From the NCBI RefSeq assembly GCF_003345525.1, contig NZ_QQNH01000001.1, positions 124,001 to 188,000 of the forward strand: a stretch of DNA of 64,000 nucleotides, in the 5' to 3' direction. The position numbers and the translations under genes were made by a program. The stretch comes from Pelagibacterium lacus. GTDB lineage: Bacteria; Pseudomonadota; Alphaproteobacteria; Rhizobiales; Devosiaceae. The notes under the pieces were generated by a model. It made no database searches and had not been told where the DNA came from. It saw only the letters and a list, made by a program, of their open reading frames with translations. Positions 34,944 through 42,998 of the stretch are shown here, piece after piece (position 1 is the stretch's first letter; each line of letters begins with the position of its first letter).

Positions 34944-36374
34944 TTACCTGGCCGACTCCGCCACGAATTTCGTGGTCAGGTAGGACTGGATGCCCTCGGT
35001 GCCGCCCTCCCTGCCATAACCGGAGTCGCGGTTGCCGCCAAAGGGACCTTCGGCCAGCGAGACGGCAAAGGTGTTGATGCCCAGATTGCCGCAATTGAGA
35101 TCGACGCCGACCTTGTGGGCGAGTTCCAGCGACTGGGTGAACACATAGGCGGCAAGGGCGTAGGGCGTCGCATTGGCCCGGGCGATCACCTCGTCATAGT
35201 CCGAGAAGGTGGTGACGGGGACCACGGGGCCGAACGGCTCCTCGGACATGATGCGGGCGTCGTCCTTCACCCCGGCCAGGATGGTGGGCGGGTAATAATA
35301 GCCCTTGCCCTCCGGGCGCTGGCCGCCGCTGACGAGGGTCGCGCCCCGGGAGACGGCGTCGGCAACCAGGTCCGCGACGGCATCGACGCGCCGGGCGCTG
35401 ATCAGCGGGCCCATTTCGGTGCCGGCGGCGGCGCCATCGCCGACCTTGAGGCCGGAGGCCGCGCTGGCCAGTTTTTCGGTGAACCGGGCGGCGATCTTCT
35501 CGTGCACGTAAAAGCGGGTGGGCGAGGAACAGACCTGCCCCGCGGTGCGGAACTTGATGGGGACGACCTTGCCGACCACGGCGTCGACATCGACGTCATC
35601 GAAGACGATGACGGGGGCGTGGCCGCCGAGCTCGAGGGTGATGGGCTTCAGATGATCGGCGGCCTGGCGGGCGAGGAGCCGCCCGACCGGCACGGAGCCG
35701 GTGAAGGAAATCTTGCGCACTTCCGGCGCGGCGATCAGCCGGCTGGAAATATGGGCCGGGTCGCCATAGACCACGTTGAGGACGCCATCGGGCAGCCCCG
35801 CCTCGGCAAAGATCCGCGCGAGCAGCGCGACCGCCGAGGGAGTTTCCTCGGCCGGCTTGGCGATCACCGTGCAGCCGGCGGCCAGCGCGGCGGACAGTTT
35901 TCGCGAGAGCGGGACCAGCGGCCAGTTCCAGGGGCTCAGCGCCAGGACCGGCCCGACCGGCTCGAGGCTGGTGAACTGGCGCACGCCGGCCATGCGGGCC
36001 GGAACGGTGCGGCCGTAAATGCGCCGCGCCTCCTCGGCGAACCACTCGTAGAAATCGGCGGCCCAGGAGACTTCGGCCATGGATTCGGCGAGGGTCTTGC
36101 CGTTTTCGCGGGTGATGATGGGGGCGAACTCGTCGGCGCGCTGCCGCATCAGGGTGGCGGCACGGCGCAGGATGGCGCCGCGTTCGATGGCGGGCGTATT
36201 CTTCCAGCCTTCGAAGGCGGCGGCAGCGGCCCGGAGCGCCGCGTCGAGATCGGCATCGGTCGCCACCGCGAGCCGGCCGACGACCTCGCCATTGGCCGGG
36301 TTGACCACGTCGCGCCGGCCGCCATCGGAAGCCGGCTTCCATTCCCCGCCGATCAGAAGATCAATATCGCTCAT
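34944..36374 (-). CDS. gabD: NAD(P)-dependent succinate-semialdehyde dehydrogenase family enzyme
   Basis: This 476-residue aldehyde dehydrogenase has the complete catalytic set: Asn150 in SPWNWP, Glu248 in TLELGGHAP and the nucleophile Cys282 in GQVCSSPTR. The overall pattern (GGEWKPASDGG, FTGSVPVGR, MSEEPFGPVVPV, NLGINTFAVSLAEGPFGGNRDSGYGREGG) is that of succinate-semialdehyde or related dicarboxylic-semialdehyde dehydrogenases. The exact aldehyde cannot be told. It is first in an operon with tctB and tctA, suggesting that the aldehyde derives from, or leads to, the transported carboxylate. The start is ATG 36374. Confidence 0.85.
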   Translation of the reverse strand: MSDIDLLIGGEWKPASDGGRRDVVNPANGEVVGRLAVATDADLDAALRAAAAAFEGWKNTPAIERGAILRRAATLMRQRADEFAPIITRENGKTLAESMAEVSWAADFYEWFAEEARRIYGRTVPARMAGVRQFTSLEPVGPVLALSPWNWPLVPLSRKLSAALAAGCTVIAKPAEETPSAVALLARIFAEAGLPDGVLNVVYGDPAHISSRLIAAPEVRKISFTGSVPVGRLLARQAADHLKPITLELGGHAPVIVFDDVDVDAVVGKVVPIKFRTAGQVCSSPTRFYVHEKIAARFTEKLASAASGLKVGDGAAAGTEMGPLISARRVDAVADLVADAVSRGATLVSGGQRPEGKGYYYPPTILAGVKDDARIMSEEPFGPVVPVTTFSDYDEVIARANATPYALAAYVFTQSLELAHKVGVDLNCGNLGINTFAVSLAEGPFGGNRDSGYGREGGTEGIQSYLTTKFVAESAR

Positions 36375-36398
36375 AAACCCATCCCAGACATTTTTTTG

Positions 36399-36414
36399 CT
36401 GTTTCGCAAAACAG
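36399..36414. promoter_or_regulatory. operator-like palindrome in front of the dehydrogenase/tctBA operon
   Basis: CTGTTT and AAACAG flank CGCA, 25-40 bases upstream of the dehydrogenase start. It would lie about ten bases inside the transcript of the putative promoter at 36431-36460. It differs in sequence from the GTTC/GAAC palindrome on the livK side. Confidence 0.5.
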
Positions 36415-36430
36415 ATCACATGTTTCCTTA

Positions 36431-36460
36431 TGCGTATTGCGTGTGGAAGTTCGGTGTCAA
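36431..36460 (-). promoter_or_regulatory. possible promoter of the dehydrogenase/tctBA operon
   Basis: On the minus strand, TTGACA (36455-36460) is followed after 18 bases by TACGCA (36431-36436). The -35 box is perfect and the -10 box weak. Confidence 0.4.
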
Positions 36461-36476
36461 CCCCCGGCAGGTTCGG

Positions 36477-36505
36477 TTGACACAAAAACCAACGCATGCG
36501 ATTTG
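36477..36505 (+). promoter_or_regulatory. possible livK promoter
   Basis: TTGACA (36477-36482) and GATTTG (36500-36505) are separated by 17 bases. The -35 box is consensus and the -10 box poor, as is common for regulated promoters. The GTTC/GAAC operator follows at about +7. Confidence 0.4.
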
Positions 36506-36517
36506 TAAGAAACGGTC

Positions 36518-36534
36518 GTTCTTTTTAAGCGAAC
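36518..36534. promoter_or_regulatory. GTTC/GAAC operator upstream of livK
   Basis: The 17-bp site is GTTCTTTTTAAGCGAAC. Read on the other strand (GTTCGCTTAAAAAGAAC), it matches the site at 60079-60095 (ATTCTCTTAAAAAGAAC) at 15 of 17 positions and resembles those at 51606 and 42892. It ends 33 bases before the livK ATG. Confidence 0.6.
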
Positions 36535-36567
36535 ATGGCCGCAACTGTTTGGGAGGAGACCCTCAGG

Positions 36568-37701
36568 ATGATCCATCGTCGAAATCTTCTTATCGCGACA
36601 GCTTTTGCCGCATTGCTCGGCATTGGCAACAGCGCGTATGCACAGCAGGACCCGATACGCGTCGGCGTGCTGGTCGGCACCTCGGGCGCCAGCGGCCAGA
36701 TCGGCAACTGGACCAATCGCGGCGTCGAGATCGCCATCGAGGAACTGAACGAGGCCGCCGGCTTCCAGCGCTTCTCGATGTTCTCCGAGGACAGCGAATA
36801 CAAGGCGCAAAAGGGCCTCGAAGGCTTCAACAAGCTGACCAATGTGGACGGCATCGACGTGCTGATAACCTCGGGCAGCGCCGTCCTGCCCACCATCGCG
36901 CCGCTGGCCGACCAGCGCGAACTGGTGATGATGAATGTGGGCGCCCAGAGCCCGGCCATGGCCGGCATCGGCAAATTCACCTTCAGCGTCATCCAGCTCG
37001 CCGATTTCGACATCGCGGTGATGGCCAATTATGCCTTCGACACCCTCGATTTCCAGCGGGGCGCGGCACTCTATATCTCCAACGATATCGGGCAGACCAA
37101 TGTCGTCGAGTTCGAACGCCAGTTCACCCAGCTCGGCGGCGAGATGGTGGCCATCGAATCGTTCCGGGCCAGCGACACCAATTACGGGCCGCAAGTGGCC
37201 AAAATCGCGGCGGCCCAGCCCGACTTCGTCTATCTGGTGGGCGATGTCGACGTCGCGGCGGCAGCCACGCGCCAGATCAAGGCGCTGATGCCCAATGTGC
37301 AGATCCTCACCTATGGCGGCATGGAGAGCCAGCTCTTTCTCGACGCGGCGGGCGCCGCGGCCGAGGGCCTGCTCTATACCCAGACCGATTTCGACCCCTC
37401 CAGCGACGATCCGGCCATCGCGGCCGTGGCCCAACGCTACCAGACCCGCTATGGCGAGGACTTCACCAGCCCGTTCATCGGCTATGCCTATGACGCGATG
37501 ATGGTCGTCGCCGCCGCGCTCGACGCGGCCGGGGAGACCGGCGAGCCGTTGCGCGCCGCGATCATGGACCGGCGCGACTTCCCGGGCATTACCGGCGACG
37601 TGGTGTTCCGCGACGACGGCACGGTGTCCAAATCGGTGATCATCAAGGGGGTCCGCGACGGCGCCTTCGTGCTGGTCGACCGCGTCGGCGCGTCCGAATA
37701 G
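36568..37701 (+). CDS. livK: ABC transporter substrate-binding protein (branched-chain amino acid type)
   Basis: The 377-residue type I periplasmic binding protein has a signal peptide (about 1-25, ending AYAQQ). The family pattern follows: IRVGVLVGTSGASGQIGNWTNRGVEIAIEELNE, DVLITSGSAVLPTIAPLADQRELVMMNVGAQSP and GYAYDAMMVVAAALDAAG. Such proteins bind branched-chain amino acids, but close relatives bind aromatic acids, amides or urea, so the ligand is open. ATG 36568 has GGAGGAGA upstream. It is the first gene of livKHMGF. Confidence 0.9.
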   Translation: MIHRRNLLIATAFAALLGIGNSAYAQQDPIRVGVLVGTSGASGQIGNWTNRGVEIAIEELNEAAGFQRFSMFSEDSEYKAQKGLEGFNKLTNVDGIDVLITSGSAVLPTIAPLADQRELVMMNVGAQSPAMAGIGKFTFSVIQLADFDIAVMANYAFDTLDFQRGAALYISNDIGQTNVVEFERQFTQLGGEMVAIESFRASDTNYGPQVAKIAAAQPDFVYLVGDVDVAAAATRQIKALMPNVQILTYGGMESQLFLDAAGAAAEGLLYTQTDFDPSSDDPAIAAVAQRYQTRYGEDFTSPFIGYAYDAMMVVAAALDAAGETGEPLRAAIMDRRDFPGITGDVVFRDDGTVSKSVIIKGVRDGAFVLVDRVGASE

Positions 37702-37713
37702 GAGCCGCCGTCA

Positions 37714-38592
37714 ATGAACCTGTTTCTTCAGCTCGCCGTCAACGGGATCTATGCGGGGTCGATCTTCGCCCTGTTCGGACTTTCGTTTGCGCTGATCTTC
37801 GCAACCACAAAGGTTTGGCATTTCGCGCAGGGAGCTGTGTATTCAGGCTCGGCGCTTATCGTTGTCGCCCTGGCGACAACGATAGGCCTCCTCCCGGCCA
37901 TCCTCGCCGGTGTGGTCTTCGCCACGCTCGGGGGGCTGGGCTGCCAGGCCGGCATATACGGCCCGCTGCGCCGGCGCGGGGCCAGCATGCTGGTGATCGT
38001 CATGGCCTCGCTGGGGGTGACGATCGTGGGGGAAAACCTGCTTTCGATCCTGTTCGGGCCCTCCCAGAAGACCTTGCTGGTCGATGTGGGCGGACCGATC
38101 ATCGCGGGTGGCATCGTGATCTCGCGCGCCCAGCTCCTCGCCCCGATCATCGCGGTGGCGGTGGTGGGGCTGGCGCTGTTCGTGCTCTACCGCACCGATT
38201 TCGGCCGCAAGGTGCAGGCCCTGATCGGCGATGAGGAGCTGATGCAGCTCCAGGGCATCGCCACGGGCCCGATCCGCATGGCCTGCGTCGCCTTCGGCTC
38301 GGCCATCCTGCCCATCGCGGCGGTGATGCTGCTTCTGTCGGGAACCGGGGTATCGCCCTATATCGGCCTGCCCGTGGTGCTGATCGGCGCCATGTCGCTG
38401 TTCCTGGGCGGCATCAACAGCATGCTGGGCGCGGCCATCGGCGGCTTCCTCATCGGCTTCGTCGAGAACGTCGCGCTGTATTTCATCCCCAGCAGCTGGC
38501 AGGCCGCGTTCACCTATTCGCTTTTCCTCGCAATCATCCTGGTTCGCCCCACCGGCCTGCTTGGACGTCGACTGATACAATCGAGCATGTAA
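37714..38592 (+). CDS. livH: branched-chain amino acid-type ABC permease LivH
   Basis: The 292-residue permease has about eight membrane helices and the LivH pattern: NGIYAGSIFALFGLSFALIFATTKVWHFAQGAVYSG, and GVSPYIGLPVVLIGAMSLFLGGINSMLGAAIGGFLIGFVENVAL. It forms the channel with LivM. The gene starts 12 bases after livK and its stop shares one base with the start of livM. Confidence 0.92.
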   Translation: MNLFLQLAVNGIYAGSIFALFGLSFALIFATTKVWHFAQGAVYSGSALIVVALATTIGLLPAILAGVVFATLGGLGCQAGIYGPLRRRGASMLVIVMASLGVTIVGENLLSILFGPSQKTLLVDVGGPIIAGGIVISRAQLLAPIIAVAVVGLALFVLYRTDFGRKVQALIGDEELMQLQGIATGPIRMACVAFGSAILPIAAVMLLLSGTGVSPYIGLPVVLIGAMSLFLGGINSMLGAAIGGFLIGFVENVALYFIPSSWQAAFTYSLFLAIILVRPTGLLGRRLIQSSM

Positions 38593-39455
38593 TGGCAACA
38601 TACATCATCGGAATTCTGGTCACGGTCTCGCTCTTTGCCATATTGGCGATGAGCCTCGATCTTCTTCTTGGCTATACGGGCCTGTTCACCATCTCGCATG
38701 CGGCGATCTTCGGCATCGGCGCCTATGGGGCGGCCCTCACCATGCAGGCCTTCGGCTGGGGCTTCCTGCCGGCGGTCGGGGTGGCGCTGGGCGCTTCGGC
38801 GCTGGTGAGCGCGGCGATCAGCCTGCCCTCGCTAAGGGTCAGCGGCGACTATCTGGTGCTGGCCTCCTTCGCCATCCAGGAAGTGTTCTACAGCCTGCTG
38901 GTCAATCTCGACGGCATCACCGGCGGGAGCGCCGGCCTGCACCGCATTCCCCAGCCGAGCATCCTTGGCTTCACGCTGACGCGGCCGCTGGATTTCCTCA
39001 TCGCCTATACGCTGATCGCGGTGCTGATCTTCATCGCGCTTTCGGTGCTGGTGCGCTCGCCGTTCGGGCTCTTGCTCAAGGCGATCCGCGAGGACGAGAT
39101 CGTGCCGCAGACGCTGGGCAAGGACGTCGTCGCCGCCAAGGTGAAGATCTTCGTGATCGCCGGCTGCGTGGCGGGGCTGGCGGGGGCGCTCTATGGCTCC
39201 TACTACACCTTCATCGATCCCCTCACCTTCGACGTGCACGCCTCGGTGCTGATCCTCTCCATGGTGCTGATCGGGGGGATGGGGACGCTGTGGGGCCCGG
39301 TGGCGGGGGCGGCCCTGCTCATCATCCTGCCCGAACTGCTCCGCTTCTTTCCCTTCCCCAGCGAGGTGCTGGGCAATCTGCGGCAGATTTTCTACGGGCT
39401 CATCATCATCGGCTTCTGCTTCCTGCGGCCGACCGGCCTTGTGAGGGCGCGCTGA
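38592..39455 (+). CDS. livM: branched-chain amino acid-type ABC permease LivM
   Basis: The 287-residue permease has about eight to nine membrane helices and the LivM pattern: LDLLLGYTGLFTISHAAIFGIGAYGAAL, LRVSGDYLVLASFAIQEVFY, and VLIGGMGTLWGPVAGAALLIILPELLRF. It pairs with LivH. The next gene starts one base after its stop. Confidence 0.92.
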   Translation: MATYIIGILVTVSLFAILAMSLDLLLGYTGLFTISHAAIFGIGAYGAALTMQAFGWGFLPAVGVALGASALVSAAISLPSLRVSGDYLVLASFAIQEVFYSLLVNLDGITGGSAGLHRIPQPSILGFTLTRPLDFLIAYTLIAVLIFIALSVLVRSPFGLLLKAIREDEIVPQTLGKDVVAAKVKIFVIAGCVAGLAGALYGSYYTFIDPLTFDVHASVLILSMVLIGGMGTLWGPVAGAALLIILPELLRFFPFPSEVLGNLRQIFYGLIIIGFCFLRPTGLVRAR

Positions 39456-39456
39456 C

Positions 39457-40203
39457 ATGATCGAACTCAAGAACCTGGAAAAATCCTTCGGGGGCAAGAA
39501 GGCGGTGGCCGGGGTGACCTGTTCCTTCGAGGAAGGGCGCATCACCGGGCTGATCGGGCCCAATGGGGCGGGCAAGACCACGGTGTTCAACATGATCACC
39601 GGCCTCATCAAGCCCACGGCCGGCAGCGTGCTGGTCAACGGGCAGGACATCACCGGGCTGCGGCCGCACAAGGTGGCGCGGATGGGCATCGCCCGCGGCT
39701 TCCAGCGCATGCGCCTCTTTCACGCGCTGACGGCGCGGGAAAACGTCATGGTGGCCCTGCCCGCCGTGTCGCACCACCTCATCCCGGCGCTCATGAGCAC
39801 GGGCCGGAAAAAGGCGGCGATGCGGGCCGAGGCCGACGGCTTTCTCGAAAAGGTCGGGGTGGCGCATCTGGGGGAGCGCAAGGCGAGCGAATTGTCCTAT
39901 GGCGACCAGCGGTCGGTGATGCTGGCGTGCCTTCTCGCCTCGGGGGCGCGCATCCTGATGCTGGACGAACCGACCGGGGGCATCGACCCCACCTCGCGCG
40001 AAAAGGTGCTGCAACAGATCATCGGGCTGCGCGAGCAGGGCCATACGATCATCCTCGTCGAGCACAATCTCGACGTGGTGCGCGGCGCCTGCGAGACGGT
40101 GTTCTTTCTTGCCGAGGGCCGCGTGCGCGCTTCGGGCACACCGGCCGAGATCGAAGCCGATCCGCAACTGACGAAAATCTATTTTGGGGCTGGCCATGCT
40201 TGA
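39457..40203 (+). CDS. livG: ABC transporter ATPase LivG
   Basis: The 248-residue ATPase has Walker A GPNGAGKTT near residue 33 and a Q-loop region (RGFQRMRLFHALTARENV). The signature is LSYGDQRSVMLACLLASGARILMLDEPTGGIDP, where the usual LSGGQ is LSYGD, a frequent LivG variant. The switch histidine is in LVEHNLD. It overlaps livF by eight bases. Confidence 0.93.
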   Translation: MIELKNLEKSFGGKKAVAGVTCSFEEGRITGLIGPNGAGKTTVFNMITGLIKPTAGSVLVNGQDITGLRPHKVARMGIARGFQRMRLFHALTARENVMVALPAVSHHLIPALMSTGRKKAAMRAEADGFLEKVGVAHLGERKASELSYGDQRSVMLACLLASGARILMLDEPTGGIDPTSREKVLQQIIGLREQGHTIILVEHNLDVVRGACETVFFLAEGRVRASGTPAEIEADPQLTKIYFGAGHA

Positions 40204-40882
40204 GGTCGACAAGCTCACGGTGCGCTTCGGCGCCGTGACGGCGTTCGAGGACGTCGATATCAAAATCTCCGAGGGCGAGATCGTCGGCCTGGTCGGCCAT
40301 AACGGGGCGGGCAAGACGACGCTGTTCCGCGCCATTTGCGGTCTCGAAGCCGCCGAGAGCGGCACGGTCAAGCTCGGCGGCGAGGTCGTCACCGGCGAGC
40401 GCGCCGACCGCATGGCCAGGCGCCAGCTGGCCTTCGTGCCGCAGGGCAAGGCCATTTTCGGGGAAATGAGCGTGGCGGACAATCTGCGCCTCGCCCGCTC
40501 GGCGGCGACCGGACAGGGGCTGTCGGAGGAGCGCCTGTTCGAGATCTTCCCCATACTGAGGGAGAAGCAGGCCGAGTTCGCGCGCTCGCTCTCGGGCGGG
40601 CAGCAGCAGATGCTGGCCCTGTCGCTGGCGCTGGCGCGGGGGCCCAAGATCATCCTCCTCGACGAGCCCTCCACGGGGCTGGCGCCGGTGCTGGTGCAGA
40701 ACGTGTTCGAGATCGTGCGCCAGCTCAACGCCGAATTGCGCACCACCTTCCTCATCATCGACCAGAATGTGGAGATGCTGCTGCGCCTGGCCGACCGCAC
40801 CTATGTGCTCAAGGCCGGCCGCATGGTCTATGACGGACCGTCCGCGGAGCTCTCGGGCGCGGCGCTGTGGTCGTATTTCTGA
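40196..40882 (+). CDS. livF: ABC transporter ATPase LivF
   Basis: The 228-residue ATPase has Walker A GHNGAGKTT, the LivF hallmark QLAFVPQGKAIFGEMSVADNLRLA, the signature SLSGGQQQMLALSLALARGPKIILLDEPSTGLAP, and DQNVEMLLRLADR. It starts at ATG 40196 inside the end of livG and ends the liv operon. It is convergent with iclR. Confidence 0.93.
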   Translation: MLEVDKLTVRFGAVTAFEDVDIKISEGEIVGLVGHNGAGKTTLFRAICGLEAAESGTVKLGGEVVTGERADRMARRQLAFVPQGKAIFGEMSVADNLRLARSAATGQGLSEERLFEIFPILREKQAEFARSLSGGQQQMLALSLALARGPKIILLDEPSTGLAPVLVQNVFEIVRQLNAELRTTFLIIDQNVEMLLRLADRTYVLKAGRMVYDGPSAELSGAALWSYF

Positions 40883-40901
40883 CGCCAGGGGCCGGGAGCG
40901 G

Positions 40902-41672
40902 TCAGCTTCCGGTCCCGATATCGCTGGAAACCACGCGGGCGCAGGCCATGACCATTTCGGCCAGGGACTGCTCCTGCGCGGGGTCGAAGCGCTGGTCGGG
41001 GATGGTGAGGCAGATGGCGCCGAGCACCGCACCGCCGGGGCCGTACACCGGGGCGCCGAGGCCGACCGCGCCCCTGATGCGCTGCCCGCGCGTGCAGGCA
41101 TAGCCGGCGCTGCGGATCGCCGCGAGATTTTTTCGCAGGGCGGCGGGATCGGTGAGGGTCTGGTCGGTCACCGCCCAGACGCCGCGGTCGATGATCGCGT
41201 CGATCTCGTCGTCGGGAAGGAAGGCCATGATCGACTGGCCGGAGGCACCCGCAAAAACCGGCTTCCAGCTATTGAGCTCGATGATGTACCGCAACTCATG
41301 CGGAGAATCGAGCGCCTCGACGAACATCATCTGCTTGCGCTCGCTGTCATAGATGCACAACAGCACCGTCTCGCCGCATTTTTCGGCCAGCCGGGCCATA
41401 TGCGGCAGGGCGATCTTGCTGATGGTGATGCGCGAGGCCGCGATGCGGCTGATGCGGATGAACTCCAGCCCGAGGGAATAGCGCGAGGTGGCCGGGTCCT
41501 GATGCACGAAGCCGGAGTCGACCAGGGCATTGAGCAGGCGGTGGGCGCTGCTGGGAGAGACGTTGAGGGCGCTGGCCAGCTCGCGGACGCCCACATCGGA
41601 CGCGTCGTCCTCGACCAGCCATTTGAGCGCCGCCAACGCCTTGGATATCGGATCCCTGTCCTTCTTTGTCAC
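40902..41672 (-). CDS. IclR family transcriptional regulator
   Basis: The protein of about 256 residues has an N-terminal winged helix (PISKALAALKWLVEDDASDVGVRELASALNVSPSSAHRLLNALVDSGFVHQ) and the IclR effector domain (TVLLCIYDSERKQMMFVEALDSPHELRY, AGASGQSIMAFLPDDEID, ACTRGQRIRGAVGLGAPVYGPGGAVLGAICLTIPDQRF). GTG 41672 is preferred because GGGGG lies seven bases upstream; TTG 41678 is the other option. IclR proteins control catabolic and uptake operons for aromatic or other acids. Its position between livKHMGF and tctC makes it the likeliest local regulator of the catabolic island. Confidence 0.9.
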   Translation of the reverse strand: MTKKDRDPISKALAALKWLVEDDASDVGVRELASALNVSPSSAHRLLNALVDSGFVHQDPATSRYSLGLEFIRISRIAASRITISKIALPHMARLAEKCGETVLLCIYDSERKQMMFVEALDSPHELRYIIELNSWKPVFAGASGQSIMAFLPDDEIDAIIDRGVWAVTDQTLTDPAALRKNLAAIRSAGYACTRGQRIRGAVGLGAPVYGPGGAVLGAICLTIPDQRFDPAQEQSLAEMVMACARVVSSDIGTGS

Positions 41673-41727
41673 AAGCAAGCCCCCATCTTCTGCGGCGCCA
41701 AACCGCAGCCATAGTACTGCGTATAAC

Positions 41728-41773
41728 GAAACACGTGTTTCAGCGAGTTAGCCACAGCCACCTGCCATGTCAA
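41728..41773 (-). promoter_or_regulatory. iclR promoter with overlapping perfect palindrome
   Basis: On the minus strand, TTGACA (41768-41773) and TAACTC (41745-41750) are separated by 17 bases. The perfect 14-bp palindrome GAAACACGTGTTTC (41728-41741) covers the expected transcription start. This is the classic position for autorepression. A close variant (GAAACACGCGTTTT) lies at 60148-60161. Confidence 0.6.
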
Positions 41774-41888
41774 CCGGCAGGCCAGCCGCACTATAGTAGG
41801 GGGCAACCGAAAGCGTTGAAAAGCTATATTGGCAGGGCGGGGCTTTATAGGACCGCTGGACAGCACAACACTGCCCAGCGGCCGGCGA

Positions 41889-42851
41889 TCATTCGAGGGT
41901 GATGTTGGCGTCCCGGATCACCTGCTCCCAGCGGGCGTTCTCGTCGACCAGCTTTTGGGTCAGTTCCTCGGGCGTGCTGGGGGAGATGCGCATGCCCAGC
42001 TCGTCGATGCGCTGCACCACGGCGGGGTCTTCCAGCGCCGCGTGGAAGGCGGCGTTGAGGGCCGCCACGATCTCGGCATCGGTCCCCAGCGGGGCATAGA
42101 CCCCGAACCAGGCGCCGACCACGAGGCTGTCCTCGCCCTCTTCGACCATGGTGGGCGTATCGGGCAGACGGTCCATGCGCTCGGAGCCCAGGGTCACGAT
42201 GGGCCGGATCTGGCCTTCGGCGACATATTGCTGGATGGAATTATAGGCGGTGATCATCACCGGAACGTCGCCATTGAGGACGTTGGGGATGGCGGCGCCG
42301 TCGCCGGCAAAGGGCACGTGGCGCATCTCGAGGCCGGTGGCGGCCTGATAGAGCTCCATGGCCAGATGGCTTTCGCCGCCGAGGCCGGCCGAGGAATAGA
42401 GGTAGCGGCCGGGTTCGGAGCGCACCAGTTCCTCGAACTCCTCATAGGTCTGGGCGGGGAAATCGCCGGTCACCGCGATCAGCAGATCATTGGTGATGAG
42501 GGTGGTGATGGGCTCGAAATCGGCGATGGGATCATAGGTGATGTCGGCCAGATGCGGCGTGATGGTCATCGGGCTGCCATTGGAAAACAGCACGGTATAG
42601 CCATCGGGCTGGGCCTGGGCCACCGACGACACGCCGACCTGGCCATTGGCGCCCGGACGGTTCTCGACGATGACCGACTGGCCGAGCGCCCGGCCCATGG
42701 GCTCGGCAATCAGCCGCGCCGTCGCATCGAGCCCGCCGCCGGCCGCATAGGGCACGACCAGCGTGATGGTCCGGTTAGGGAAATCCTGCGCATGCGCAAG
42801 ACCTGCGGTGAAAAATACGGCCGCCGCGACCAGTGCTCTGTGTGCGAGCAT
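41889..42851 (-). CDS. tctC: tripartite tricarboxylate transporter substrate-binding protein
   Basis: The 320-residue binding protein of the TctC/Bug family has a signal peptide (about 1-22, ending AHAQD). The family pattern follows: PNRTITLVVPYAAGGGLDATARLIAEPMGRALGQSVIVENRPGANG, YTVLFSNGSPMTITPHL, YLYSSAGLGGESHLAMELYQ and VMITAYNSIQQYVAEGQIRPIVTLGSERMDRLPDTPTMVEEG. ATG 42851 follows GGGAGGAG. Bug proteins bind carboxylates and aromatic acids. The matching permeases tctA and tctB lie about 7-9 kb away, separated by the liv operon and iclR. Confidence 0.92.
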   Translation of the reverse strand: MLAHRALVAAAVFFTAGLAHAQDFPNRTITLVVPYAAGGGLDATARLIAEPMGRALGQSVIVENRPGANGQVGVSSVAQAQPDGYTVLFSNGSPMTITPHLADITYDPIADFEPITTLITNDLLIAVTGDFPAQTYEEFEELVRSEPGRYLYSSAGLGGESHLAMELYQAATGLEMRHVPFAGDGAAIPNVLNGDVPVMITAYNSIQQYVAEGQIRPIVTLGSERMDRLPDTPTMVEEGEDSLVVGAWFGVYAPLGTDAEIVAALNAAFHAALEDPAVVQRIDELGMRISPSTPEELTQKLVDENARWEQVIRDANITLE

Positions 42852-42891
42852 CGACAATCTCCTCCCTGGAGTTTCCTTGTACGGATCATTT

Positions 42892-42917
42892 GTTCTATAA
42901 AACGAACGGGCTGTCAA
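42892..42917 (-). promoter_or_regulatory. tctC control region: TTGACA box and GTTC/GAAC operator
   Basis: On the minus strand, TTGACA (42912-42917) is followed four bases later by GTTCGTTTTATAGAAC (42892-42907). That sequence is a 16-bp palindrome of the GTTC-N8-GAAC type, and here it would fall between the -35 and -10 boxes. It resembles the sites before livK and the two operons at 51.6 and 60.1 kb. It begins 41 bases upstream of the tctC start. Confidence 0.5.
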
Positions 42918-42998
42918 CCAGGCTTCGAACGCAAACCAGCCCCTTTGCGCCAAATTTCGCTGGCGCAAAGGGGCCGGAACGGGGACAGGATTGGGCTG

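Noticed and set aside
35115-37493. A 792-codon plus-strand frame running through the aldehyde dehydrogenase region and into livK
   Set aside because: It is the reverse shadow of the dehydrogenase and an out-of-frame reading of livK; it has no start signal and no recognisable domain.
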